Source: JAPSGB01 sp963775185 (GTDB taxonomy: Bacteria; Myxococcota_A; Polyangia; Polyangiales; Polyangiaceae). From it: a DNA stretch of 64,000 nt. Positions 18,366 through 26,674 of this stretch are shown piece by piece (the first letter of the stretch is position 1; each line of letters begins with the position of its first letter). The position numbers and the translations under genes are program-made. The notes under the pieces were generated by a model. It did no database searches. It had not been told where the DNA came from and was given only the letters and a program-made list of their open reading frames with translations. The stretch spans positions 186,001 to 250,000 of the forward strand of contig CAVZIE010000006.1 of the NCBI GenBank assembly GCA_963775185.1. Reading direction: 5' to 3'.

Positions 18366-19518
18366 ATGCTGTCCGACATGCGGCGCAGCGCTCTGGTCAA
18401 GCCGTTCCCGTGGGCCGCGCTCCCTTCCGCGAGCCGGGCGACGCTGCGGGCCAGCCGTCGGCTTCGACCGCTCGTCGAGCGCGCGGTCGATCCGGCACGG
18501 ATCGCCGCGGCGGCCTCCGACGTGCTCGGCACCGACGTCGAGCTCGCGGCGAGCGCGGTGGTCGCGCGCGATCGACCCCCGGCGAGCGCCGGGCCGCGCG
18601 TAGCGTTCGAGCTCGACGACGGCTCGCTCGGCGTGGAGCTGCACGTCGACGCGGATCTGGCGGCGCTCGCGCTGTCGAACGTGCTCGGTCGCGCCGTGAC
18701 GCTGGCGGCCCCCGATGCGCCGTTCGACGCCAGCTTGACCGGCGCCCTCGCCGCGGTGCTCGCCGAGAATCGCGCGCCGCGCCGGCGGCAGCGCGCCGCT
18801 CGTGGTGCGGCGCGCCGCCGCGGCCCGGAGCGAGCCGGGCCTGTCCGTCGATCTCGCCGTGCGCGTCGCGGGTCGGCTGTTCGGCGCCCGCGCCTGGGTC
18901 ACGGGCGCCGAACAGCCGACCCACGACGTTGCGCCAACGGTCAACGCGGCACAGCTCGGGGCGCTCGAGATCGCGCTGCCCGTGGTGGTGGCACGCGCCA
19001 CCACCACGCGCGACGCGCTGCTCGTGCTGGCGCCGGGCGACGCGTTCATGCCCGGCGCGGGCTGGACCATCGAGCGCGACGGACACGGGCGCGCGGCGCT
19101 CGCCGCGCCGGAAGCGGAGCACGGGATCGGCGTCGACCTGGGTCGCGACGGCTCGGTCGTGCTACGGGACGACACAGTCGCGCTCGGCGCCGACGAGGAC
19201 GCGGCCCGGAGCGCGCCCGGCGACGAGCCAGGGGTGGACGAGGACATGACCACAGCAGACGACACGGGGATCGACAAGCTCGGAGACGCGGTGCTCGACG
19301 CGCCAATCGTGGTGCGCGTGGAGCTCGGCACGGTGCGCCTGGCCGCGCGCGACTGGGCGCGGCTCCGCGCCGGGGACGTGATCGAGACCGGGCGGCGCGT
19401 CGCCGAGCCCGTGGTGCTGCGCGTCGCCGGGCGCGAGGTCGCGCGGGGCGAGCTGGTCGACGTCGAGGGCGAGCTCGGCGTGCGCATCCGCGAGATCGTC
19501 GGACCCGACGCCGGATGA
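18366..19518 (+). CDS. SctQ/FliN-like type III secretion C-ring protein, one frameshift in the assembly
   Basis: About 383 residues once corrected. The C-terminal ~75 residues form a SpoA (surface presentation of antigens) domain: LDAPIVVRVELGTVRLAARD, then VIETGRRVAEPVVLRVAGRE and GELGVRIREI, as in SctQ/YscQ and FliN. The N-terminal part resembles the divergent N-terminus of SctQ only loosely. The frame breaks at GAATC 18767-18771; reading GATC joins AAVLAEIARRAGGSAPLVVR in one frame. No other secretion-ring gene is in the window, so this is an orphan copy here. Its stop overlaps the next lipoprotein gene (ATGA). Confidence 0.7.
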
Positions 19519-20048
19519 GGCGCGCGCTCTGCTTCGCGATCGCGCTCGTCGCGAGCGTCACGGCGTGCAAGCGCGCGCCGTCGGGCGCGGGCAGCGCCGC
19601 GAGCGCGCAAGCCCCGGGCCGGTCGCCGGCCGCGCCGGCCAAGCCCAAACCCAAACCCAAGCCCTGGTACGTCGGCAGGTGGTCCGGTAGCTACGACGCC
19701 GCGCAACACACGATCGACATGACCGCGAAGCAGGGCGCGGTCCACGAGTGGAAGGCGGACCCCGGCAAGCTCGCGAGCGGCAAGGGCACGATCGCCGTCG
19801 AGGTCGACGACGTCGGCGCGATCCACGGCAGCTCGAACGGCGCGCTCGGCGAGCTGATCGCCAGCGGCGAAGCCGACGCGGACGCGCTGCGCATCCGACT
19901 CGAGCCGGCGAAGGCCGCGACAGCCGCGTTCCGCGGCCTGGTCGTGGCCAAGCGCAACGGCGACGCAGCCAGCGGCAAGCTGTCGGCGTCGAGCGGCGAC
20001 AGCCTGACCGTGCGCGAGGCGCCTGTGACGCTGCACAAGGCGCCGTGA
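19515..20048 (+). CDS. Small lipoprotein of unknown function
   Basis: A 177-residue predicted lipoprotein with lipobox VTACK, an Ala/Pro/Lys linker containing a PKPKPKP run, and a compact domain with alternating polar and hydrophobic strands (WYVGRWSGSYDAAQHTIDMT ... GSSNGALGELIASGEADADA) that looks like a small beta barrel or sandwich. The start overlaps the SctQ-like gene (ATGA) and its stop overlaps the glycosyltransferase start (GTGA), so it sits in a translationally coupled run. The family was not recognised. Confidence 0.72.
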   Translation: MRRALCFAIALVASVTACKRAPSGAGSAASAQAPGRSPAAPAKPKPKPKPWYVGRWSGSYDAAQHTIDMTAKQGAVHEWKADPGKLASGKGTIAVEVDDVGAIHGSSNGALGELIASGEADADALRIRLEPAKAATAAFRGLVVAKRNGDAASGKLSASSGDSLTVREAPVTLHKAP

Positions 20049-21223
20049 TCACGGCGCTGTTCGATCTCTCGGTGCTCGCGACGAGCACGCGCACGCGAGG
20101 CATCGGACGCTACATCGCGGATCTGGCCCATGCGCTCGGGAGCGCGGCGCACGAAGACGTGCGCGTGCGCGGCATCGAGCGGCTGCACCTGTCCGGTCGC
20201 GCCGACGTCGCGGACGACCTCGACGCCGCCGTCTGGCGCCTGACGGCGAGCGGCGCGCCGCGCATCGCGCACGCAGCGTGGAGCTACCGCGTGCGCGTGG
20301 CGGCGGCGCGAGCGACGCGCGCCCTCGCGCCGGACGTGTTGCACCTCGGGCACCCGGCAGCCACGCCGCTCGGCAACCCGGGATGCCCGCGCGTCACCAC
20401 CTGCCACGACCTGATCCCGCTGCTCTATCCCGCGCACTACCTCGATTGGCGCGACGGCTTCTTCGTCGGTCGCTGGTGGCTCGACCACCGGCGCTTCCAC
20501 TCGGCAGACCACGTGATCGCGGTGAGCGAGAGCACCGCGCACGATCTGGTCGCCGTGATCGGCGTGCCGGCGAGGCGCATCACGGTCGTCCACAGCGGCG
20601 TGGACGCCACGCGCTGGTCGCCGCTGGCGGACGCCGACGACGCCGGCGCCCGCGCGCGCTTCGGCCTCGACGGCGCGCGCTACCTGCTGTTCGTCGGCGC
20701 CGCGGACTGGCGCAAGAACGCCGAGGGCATGCTGCGCGCGCTGGCGATCGCGCGGCGGAGCGAGCCGGATCTGGTGCTCGCCTGGGCCGCGCGCCTCGAC
20801 CCGGACGAGCTCGACGCGGTGCGATCGGCCGCCCGCGAGGCCGGCGTCGGCGACGCGCTCCGGCTGCTCGGCTACGTGCCGGACGCGGAGCTCGCGGCGC
20901 TGTACCGCGGCGCGCTCGCCCAGCTGTTCGTCTCGCGCGCGGAGGGCTTTGGCTATCCGCTCCTCGAAGCCATGGCCTCGGGCTGTCCGGTCATCGCCAG
21001 CGACCGCGCGACGATGGCCGAGATCGCCGGCGACGCGGCGTGGCTCGTCGATCCGGAGCGCCCCGAGGCGATCGCCGACGCGATCGTCGGGCTGACACGC
21101 TCCGGGAGCGAGCGGCAACGCCTGCGCGACGCCGGGATCGCGCGCGCCGCACGCTTCACCCTGGCGCGCATGGCCGCAGGTACGCTGGACGTGTATCGAG
21201 ACGTGGCCCGGCGCGGGCGCTAG
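20045..21223 (+). CDS. Glycosyltransferase family 4 (GT-B fold)
   Basis: A 392-residue cytoplasmic retaining glycosyltransferase. The N-terminal half contains TRTRGIGRYIADLAHAL and TCHDLIPLLYPAHY; the C-terminal donor-binding half has LLFVGAADWRKNAEGML, VSRAEGFGYPLLEAMASG (the EX7E-like donor motif) and PVIASDRATMAEIAGD. The start is GTG 20045, overlapping the preceding stop. It is the only sugar transferase in the window, so a role in capsule or lipopolysaccharide synthesis cannot be assigned. yggS follows after 11 bases. Confidence 0.88.
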   Translation: MITALFDLSVLATSTRTRGIGRYIADLAHALGSAAHEDVRVRGIERLHLSGRADVADDLDAAVWRLTASGAPRIAHAAWSYRVRVAAARATRALAPDVLHLGHPAATPLGNPGCPRVTTCHDLIPLLYPAHYLDWRDGFFVGRWWLDHRRFHSADHVIAVSESTAHDLVAVIGVPARRITVVHSGVDATRWSPLADADDAGARARFGLDGARYLLFVGAADWRKNAEGMLRALAIARRSEPDLVLAWAARLDPDELDAVRSAAREAGVGDALRLLGYVPDAELAALYRGALAQLFVSRAEGFGYPLLEAMASGCPVIASDRATMAEIAGDAAWLVDPERPEAIADAIVGLTRSGSERQRLRDAGIARAARFTLARMAAGTLDVYRDVARRGR

Positions 21224-21234
21224 GCTTGCCGACG

Positions 21235-21918
21235 ATGAGCGCCGTCGCCGACAACCTGGCCGAGGTCCGCGGGCGCATCGCGCGCGCCGCGGCGGCCGCG
21301 GGCCGCGACGCGGCGTCGATCCGCTTGCTCGCGGTGTCGAAGACCAAGCCGGCGCAGGCGATCCGCGAGGCGTACGCCGCCGGCCAGCGCGAGTTCGGCG
21401 AGAACTACGTGCAGGAGCTGCTGGCGAAGGCCGAAGAGCTCGCGGATCTAGCCGGGATCCGCTGGCACATGATCGGCCACCTGCAGACGAACAAGGCGCG
21501 GCAGGTCGTGCGCGTCGCGAGCGTCGTGCACACCGTCGACTCGGTGAAGCTCGCGCGCGAGCTGGGCAAGCGCGCGGCGGGCGAGAGCCGGCGCGTCGTG
21601 GCGCTGGTGGAGGTGAACGTGGGCGGCGAGGCGCAGAAGAGCGGCTGCGCGCCGGCGGAGCTCGACGCCGTGCTCGCGGCCGTCGACGCCGAGCCGGCGC
21701 TCGAGCTTGCCGGGCTCATGACCGTGCCGCCGCACAGCGACGACCCGGCGGGCGCGCGGCCGTTCTTCGACCAGCTCGTCCGGCTGCGCGACGCGCACGG
21801 CGGCGCGGCGCGCCTGCCGGAGCTCAGCATGGGCATGACGCACGATCTCGAGCACGCGGTCGCCGCCGGCGCGACCATCGTACGCGTCGGGACGGCGATC
21901 TTCGGAGCGCGCGCTTGA
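21235..21918 (+). CDS. yggS: Pyridoxal-phosphate homeostasis protein (YggS/PROSC)
   Basis: PLP-binding protein that controls free PLP and amino-acid balance. The 227-residue product has the PLP lysine in LLAVSKTKPA, plus FGENYVQELLAK, WHMIGHLQTNKAR, LVEVNVGGEAQKSG and ELSMGMTHDLEHAV, which together cover the phosphate and pyridine contacts of the single barrel domain. The start is ATG 21235. It overlaps rarA by one base (TGATG), continuing the coupled run that begins at the SctQ-like gene. Confidence 0.95.
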   Translation: MSAVADNLAEVRGRIARAAAAAGRDAASIRLLAVSKTKPAQAIREAYAAGQREFGENYVQELLAKAEELADLAGIRWHMIGHLQTNKARQVVRVASVVHTVDSVKLARELGKRAAGESRRVVALVEVNVGGEAQKSGCAPAELDAVLAAVDAEPALELAGLMTVPPHSDDPAGARPFFDQLVRLRDAHGGAARLPELSMGMTHDLEHAVAAGATIVRVGTAIFGARA

Positions 21919-23285
21919 TGGCGAAGCGCGGCTCGCACGCCGGCGGCCCGACGCTGCTCGACGCCGCCGCGCGCCGCGGCGCGCTCGGCGGTCCGCCCCC
22001 GCCGCTCGCCGATCGCATGCGCCCGCGCTCCCTCGACGAGGTCGTCGGGCAGCGCGCGATCCTCGCCGAGGGGCGGCTGCTGGCGCGGGCCATCGCCGGC
22101 GATCGCGTGCCGTCGCTGATCCTGTGGGGACCGCCGGGGTCCGGCAAGACAACGCTCGCGCACGTGGTCAGCCACGTCACGCGCTCGGAGTTCGTGCCGT
22201 TCTCCGCCGTGCTCGGCGGCGTGGCGGAGCTGCGCGAGATCATCGCCGCCGCCAAGGAGCGCCGCGCCTACCAGGGCAAGAGCACGACGCTGTTCGTGGA
22301 CGAGATCCACCGCTTCAACAAGGCCCAGCAGGACGCGTTCCTGCCGCACCTCGAGAACGGCACGGTGACGTTGATCGGCGCGACCACGGAAAATCCGTCG
22401 TTCGCCGTCAACGCGGCGGTGCTCTCGCGCTGCAAGGTCTTCCACCTGGAAGCACTGTCCGAGGACGACCTGGTCGTGCTGCTCCGACGCGCGCTGTCCG
22501 ACACGGAGCGCGGTCTCGGCGCAGAGCAGCTCACCGCGGACGACGACGCGCTCCGCGCCATCGCCACGAGCGCGCGCGGCGACGCGCGCCGGGCCCTCGG
22601 GCTGCTGGAGACCACCGCGTCGCTCGCCGAAGGCCGCCTCGACCTCGCGCTCGTCGAGCGCGCCGCCGAAGAGCGCACGCTGCTCTACGACAAGAGCGGC
22701 GAGGAGCACTACAACGTCGTCAGCGCGCTCATCAAGAGCATGCGCGGCAGCGATCCCGACGCCGCCATCTACTGGCTGATGCGCATGCTCGAGGCCGGCG
22801 ACGATCCGCTGTTCGTGCTTCGCCGCCTGATGATCTTCGCCAGCGAGGACGTGGGCAACGCCGACCCGCGCGCGCTGTCCATCGCCGTCGACGCGGACGC
22901 CGCGTTCCGGCGCATGGGCATGCCCGAGGGCCTCTACCCGATCGCCCACGCGTGCCTGTATCTGGCGAGCTGCCCTAAATCGAACAGCGTCGGGCGCGCC
23001 TTCACCGCCGCGCGCGCCGTCATCGCCCAGCGCGGCGCCCTGCCCGTGCCGAAGAAGCTCCGCAACGCGCCCACGCGCCTCATGAAGGAAGAGGGCTACG
23101 GCGCCGGCTACGACTACGCGCACAACCACGACGAGGGCTTTGCCCCGGGCGAGACGTACCTGCCCGACGAGCTCGTCGGCACCCGCTTCTACGCGCCGAC
23201 CGATCACGGCCTCGAGAAATCGATCCGCGAGCGCCTCGAGCGCATCCGCGCCGCCGGCAACGCGAAGGAACCAGAAGACCAGTAG
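21918..23285 (+). CDS. rarA: Replication-associated recombination AAA+ ATPase RarA (MgsA)
   Basis: Clamp-loader-like ATPase acting at stalled forks. The 455-residue product has Walker A GPPGSGKT at residues 71-78, Walker B TLFVDEIHRFNKAQ, sensor GATTENPSFAV, the arginine-finger region LSRCKVF, and the MgsA C-terminal tetramerisation region (DPDAAIYWLMRMLEAGDDP, RRLMIFASEDVGNADP). Length and order are standard. I used ATG 21918 rather than the TTG three bases upstream. A DPR copy lies 12 bases after the stop. Confidence 0.95.
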   Translation: MAKRGSHAGGPTLLDAAARRGALGGPPPPLADRMRPRSLDEVVGQRAILAEGRLLARAIAGDRVPSLILWGPPGSGKTTLAHVVSHVTRSEFVPFSAVLGGVAELREIIAAAKERRAYQGKSTTLFVDEIHRFNKAQQDAFLPHLENGTVTLIGATTENPSFAVNAAVLSRCKVFHLEALSEDDLVVLLRRALSDTERGLGAEQLTADDDALRAIATSARGDARRALGLLETTASLAEGRLDLALVERAAEERTLLYDKSGEEHYNVVSALIKSMRGSDPDAAIYWLMRMLEAGDDPLFVLRRLMIFASEDVGNADPRALSIAVDADAAFRRMGMPEGLYPIAHACLYLASCPKSNSVGRAFTAARAVIAQRGALPVPKKLRNAPTRLMKEEGYGAGYDYAHNHDEGFAPGETYLPDELVGTRFYAPTDHGLEKSIRERLERIRAAGNAKEPEDQ

Positions 23286-23296
23286 CGTGATTGGAT

Positions 23297-23333
23297 GGGA
23301 TGCCGGTCCGGCGCGGAATCCCGCGGCGATCGC
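23297..23333 (+). repeat. DPR dispersed repeat, extended copy
   Basis: GGGATGCCGGTCCGGC leads into GCGCGGaatcCCGCGGCGA; the loop changes to AATC but the stem is kept. The 5' flank TTGGATGGGATGCCGG is shared with the copy at 30317, so the conserved unit extends about 9 bases left of the first palindrome in these copies. It lies directly upstream of an IS91-type transposase remnant. Confidence 0.85.
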
Positions 23334-23349
23334 CGCCGGCGACCCACCG

Positions 23350-23490
23350 TTTCGCCACTCCCCGCGAGACGAGCGCGCTGCACCAGGTGGTGCGCGACAA
23401 CCTGCGCACGCGCTACGTCGCCGTCGAGCAGGGCTTCGTCGCGCCGCTGCCCGGCTTCGTTCGCGCCGAGCTCGAGCGCTACGTGGACTG
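23350..23490 (+). pseudogene. IS91-type transposase, N-terminal fragment
   Basis: The frame reads ETSALHQVVRDNLRTRY then VAPLPGFVRAELERYVDC, which matches the N-terminal pattern of IS91-family transposases (a helical segment leading to a zinc-binding domain: x-LHxVVxxxLxT ... LPxFVxxExxxYLxCG). The frame then runs into unrelated sequence before the zinc ligands, so only ~45 residues remain. No IS ends were identified. The match is from memory of the family pattern. Confidence 0.5.
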
Positions 23491-23804
23491 TTCGCGCCTG
23501 CGACGCCGCCAGCAACTGCTCCACCACGCCTGCTCGGAACTTCACCGTCGACACCACCCCGCCGGACACGTCGATCACCGGCGGCCCGCCAAGTACGACG
23601 ACCGCGACGACCGCGACGTTCTCGTCGCCGGAAAGCGGCGCCACATTCGAGTGCCGCCTCGACGGCTCAGCCTACTCGGCGTGTGTGTCGTCGAAGTCGT
23701 ACACGTCGCTGGCCACCGGAAGCCATACCTTCGACGTGCGGGCCTGTGACGCGACGGGCAACTGCGACGCCTCGCCCGCAAGCCAGACCTGGACCATCAA
23801 CTGA
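23480..23804 (+). pseudogene. C-terminal fragment of an Ig-like extracellular repeat protein
   Basis: The frame reads WTVRACDAASNCSTTPARNF, then TVDTTPPDTSITGGPPS and FECRLDGSAYSACVSSKSY, and ends GSHTFDVRACDATGNCDASP ... TWTIN with a stop at 23802-23804. This is the common FxCxLDGxxxxxC / HTFxVRAxDxAGN repeat of large secreted adhesin-like proteins. There is no start or signal peptide; the 5' part is replaced by the transposase fragment, indicating a deletion join near 23480-23495. Confidence 0.65.
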
Positions 23805-23907
23805 ATGGCCCGTCGGGAGGCCGCTCATCGCACCGGCGCAAGCGTGCCGCCGTACTGCGTTCGAGCCGGTCGACCAGCGCAAGTCTGGTCGTCAGCGCGC
23901 TGGAAGC
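23805..23907. other. Short gap, nothing recognised
   Basis: No gene, repeat or clear regulatory site was recognised between the Ig-like fragment and the next lipoprotein gene. Confidence 0.4.
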
Positions 23908-24456
23908 TCAGTGACACTGGGCGAACGTCACCTCGCCGGTAACGCGCCCCTTGCCGTCGCTATGCTTGCAATCGAACTTCACGTGCCCGTCGAGGTGCCG
24001 GATCTTTCCCTTGGGGGTCCAGCTCGTGACGTTCGTCTTCGCGATCGATCCTTCAAGGACCGTGCACTCCGACTTGCGATCGAAGACTATCAGTTTTCCC
24101 GGCTGCGACGGGATGGCGACCTTCACCACGTCGCCGACCGCCTCGTCGTGCACGTAGCGCAAGCGCAGCTCGTCGCTGCCCACCGCGTAGAAGTCCGCGC
24201 CGTAGAACCCGTTGACCTCGCCCGATTGGCACTTGTCCAGCACGATGTCCCAGGTGCCAAGCTCGCCACCGGCGGAGTGGACCTTGCCGGTGACGGTTGT
24301 CTGGAACGCGGTCGTGATCGCGGATGCGACAGAGGTCGCCGTGGGCGGAGCGGTGCTCGCGGTGGCACTCAAGCGCTCGAAGGGGTTCCGATTCCCTCTG
24401 CAGCCGACACAAAGCACCAGCCCGATCAAACCCGCGGCCACGTGACGTAGGCGCAT
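23908..24456 (-). CDS. Lipoprotein of unknown function
   Basis: A 182-residue predicted lipoprotein, lipobox LCVGC near residue 19, a short Ala/Thr/Ser linker, then a domain with alternating strands (TVTGKVHSAGGELGTWDIVL, FYGADFYAVGSDELRLRYVH, GKLIVFDRKSECTVLEGSIA) and four cysteines that could pair. I used ATG 24456 because it directly precedes the signal peptide (MRLRHVAAGLIGLVL); an ATG six codons upstream is possible. The family was not recognised. Confidence 0.72.
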   Translation of the reverse strand: MRLRHVAAGLIGLVLCVGCRGNRNPFERLSATASTAPPTATSVASAITTAFQTTVTGKVHSAGGELGTWDIVLDKCQSGEVNGFYGADFYAVGSDELRLRYVHDEAVGDVVKVAIPSQPGKLIVFDRKSECTVLEGSIAKTNVTSWTPKGKIRHLDGHVKFDCKHSDGKGRVTGEVTFAQCH

Positions 24457-24662
24457 CGCGTGATCTCGTAGCACGTTCCGGTCGCGGACATCGCCGGCTC
24501 AACCGGGGCGTAGGCAATCCAACGTGGATTGCCGAGGTCCAGCGCGCGGCTGGGACGCCGTGGTCGCTACGTCATGCGACCCCCATCCGCGCATCGAGCC
24601 CACGACCGCCACCCGCTCGCGCTGGCCGCTTGCGCATTCGTGCGCGCCGCCCCGGGGCGGCG

Positions 24663-25945
24663 TCAGTCGGCGCCGGCGTCGGTGACCGGCGGGCTCCAGG
24701 TCCAGTTCACGGTCAAGCGCGCGAGATTGAAGCCCGCGCTGTCCGAGTAGTAGAGCGAGATTGGCGCGGACCCGTCGGTGCCGGTGGCGGGAGCGGTCGG
24801 CGTGACGGTGAGCTTCACGGTGCACGTGGCCGAGGGGGCGAGCGTGGCGGTGCAGGTGCCGCCGGTGCCGGGATAGCCGCCCTCCATCGTGACCTGCGAC
24901 GGCAACGCGAGCTTGCCGAGAGTCGCGGCGAGGGTGCCCTTGTTCTCGAGGGTTAGCGTTTGCACCTTCGGCGCTCCGTCGGAGGTCCCGACGTTCATGA
25001 TCGGGTTGTCGCGCGCGGAGACCGCGGCACGATCGGCGGTATCGGCGGGACGCCGCACGCGACCCCGCACCGAGCCGCTGATCAGGTTCGGTACGCCACC
25101 GATGGTGACCGAGCCGCCGATCGTCTCGATGCTCTGGAAGTCGTCGCGCGAGCTCAAGCGCCAGTAGCGGAACGCATGGCAGTAAGATAGGTTCGCGATG
25201 TCGGTGACGCAGCCGTTGGCGCCGAGGGCCTGCGCTTCGAGGGTCGTCGTGGTGGTGCCGCCGCCGGGCAGCGAGAACCCTGCGCCCTTCTTGATGCACG
25301 CGGACGTGAGCGGTGAGAATCGACAGTCCGCCGCCGTCCATGTCGGAGACGCTGAACGTGTAGTCGACGCAGCCCGTGACCAGCGGGTGCAGGCTCCAAT
25401 CGCCGTGGAAGTCGAGGGCGTTCGTCGTCAGCGCGATCGTCGCCGAGTCGACGGTCTGCCCGCCCTTCTGGATCGCGAAGTCGAAGCTGTCGTCGCCGAT
25501 CACCATGCTCGTGTAGATGAAGCGCCCGCTCGCCGCGTCGACGTGGAGCAGCTCGCCGCTCGTCGGCCCCGACACGACCACGAACGAGTACGCCGGATCG
25601 CCCGGCATCACGCTGCCGAGCACGGCGTCCACCTGGCCGCCCTGCTCGATCGTGTACGACGCGGCCTCGGCCTTCACCACCGGCGCCGCGGCGTCGCCTC
25701 CGCCGGTTCCGCCGCTCGCGCCGCTGCCGGCGCTGCCGCCACTAGCGCCGGATCCGCCGCTGGCGCTGCTGCCTCCCGAAGCGCTGCTTCCGGCGGATTC
25801 CGCCGCTTCCGCCCGTCGCCGAGTCCGCGCCGGCGTCCTGCCCGCTCCCACCGGACCCGCCCGACGCGCTGTCGTCACCGCCGCAGCTCCACGTCGCCGC
25901 GAGTGTGGCGATCGCCACCACGAACACGCTCCGATCGAACCCCAT
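24663..25945 (-). CDS. Lipoprotein with Gly/Ser linker and Ig-like C-terminal domain, two frameshifts
   Basis: Begins at ATG 25945 (MGFDRSVFVVAIATL) with lipobox TWSCGGD, a Gly/Ser/Ala linker, a domain with SYTIEQGGQVDAVLGSVMPG and FSVSDMDGGG, and a C-terminal ASH/Ig-like domain (VQTLTLENKGTLAATLGKLA, CTATLAPSATCTVKLTVTPT, LTVNWTWSPPV). The frame breaks twice, at 25797-25801 (GATTC) and 25317-25321 (GAATC); reading each as GATC restores one ~426-residue frame (GGGLSISPLTSACIKKGAGF across the second). Function unknown; probably a surface lipoprotein. Confidence 0.7.
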
Positions 25946-26220
25946 GCGACCAGGATATCACGGAGCCCCGGCCGGGAAGATCACGTCCGCGGTGCGCCGG
26001 ACCGCGACGCGTTCCTGTCCGATCACGCGGAAGAGGTGGCCGCGTTCAAGCTGTTCGTTGCTTTCCAGGACGCGCTCGATCTTGCGGCATGGTCGGGTGA
26101 AGTGCGCGCCGCCGCACGCGATCACCGCGAGCCCCCAACGCCGGCCAGGCCCAACGCATTGCCGTGCTTCGAGCAAGTCGCATGCCCGCGTCGCGAGCAC
26201 GAAACGCCGCCATTTCGAAC

Positions 26221-26245
26221 TGTGCCACGCAAATGCCGTGGCACA
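26221..26245. repeat. Perfect 9-bp stem hairpin
   Basis: TGTGCCACG (26221-26229) and CGTGGCACA (26237-26245) are exact inverted repeats around a 7-base loop. No T-run follows on either strand, so it is not a typical terminator. It may be an operator or the mark of a former mobile element. Confidence 0.6.
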
Positions 26246-26286
26246 GTCCGGGCCTGCGACGGCTGCTTCGTCCCCGCCGAGATCCG

Positions 26287-26308
26287 GTTCCGCGCCGCAC
26301 CGACATCC
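26287..26308 (-). repeat. DPR dispersed repeat, variant copy
   Basis: On the minus strand GATGTCGGTGCGGCGCGG precedes AACC. It shares the TCGGTGCGGC variant with the copy at 27844, which weakens the first palindrome. Confidence 0.65.
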
Positions 26309-26367
26309 CCTCCCTCACTCGAGGACGGCGCGTTGCCTGCCTCGGCGCCGAACCTGCAACCCCGCCC

Positions 26368-26490
26368 CTACTTGCAGTAGTCGTTGGTGCCGGGTGCGAC
26401 GACGCAGCCGTTCGAGCACCTGCTCTACGCGCCCGGCGCCTGGTTGTCGCCCGTGCACGTGTGGAGCACGTCGCGATCAGCGGCGGTTGA
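26368..26490 (-). pseudogene. C-terminal remnant of a Cys-rich lipoprotein
   Basis: Read on the minus strand, one frame gives HTCTGDNQAPGA, an in-frame TAG, then SRCSNGCVVAPGTNDYCK and a stop at 26370-26368. The CxxGCxVxPPGTNDYC-like ending is common to Cys-rich C-terminal domains of myxobacterial secreted proteins. The internal stop falls where a tyrosine codon would fit. No start or N-terminal domain is left. Confidence 0.45.
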
Positions 26491-26593
26491 TACGAAGAAT
26501 TCGTGGCCTGGCAAGAAAGTTCTGGTCGCCCCACGGTCGACAAGGGCGATCGATTGGACGGATAACCCGACGGTCAGGGACAGCCCGACATAG
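26480..26593 (+). pseudogene. PRC-barrel domain fragment
   Basis: The frame reads AVDTKNSWPGKKVLVAPRST then AIDWTDNPTV, matching the PRC-barrel core (VVDTxNWWPGKKVLxxPxxxxxIxW). The N-terminal strands are missing and there is a stop shortly after, so only part of one barrel remains. PRC-barrel proteins are small cytoplasmic stress or photosynthesis-associated proteins. Confidence 0.55.
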
Positions 26594-26674
26594 GATGCCG
26601 CCACAACCGTCGATCGCGCCCTACAAGCACCACTATCTATAGCGAAACTTCTCGACGCATGGGACGACGACGCG

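Larger units (their letters stand above)
25946..26367. other. Gene-poor stretch with hairpin and a DPR copy
   Basis: No gene could be supported. Open frames on both strands are short and unlike known families; one minus-strand stretch (HFTRPCRKIERVLESNEQLE) looks protein-like but was not identified and has no clear start. A perfect hairpin (26221-26245) and a minus-strand DPR copy (26287-26308) lie here. Confidence 0.4.
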
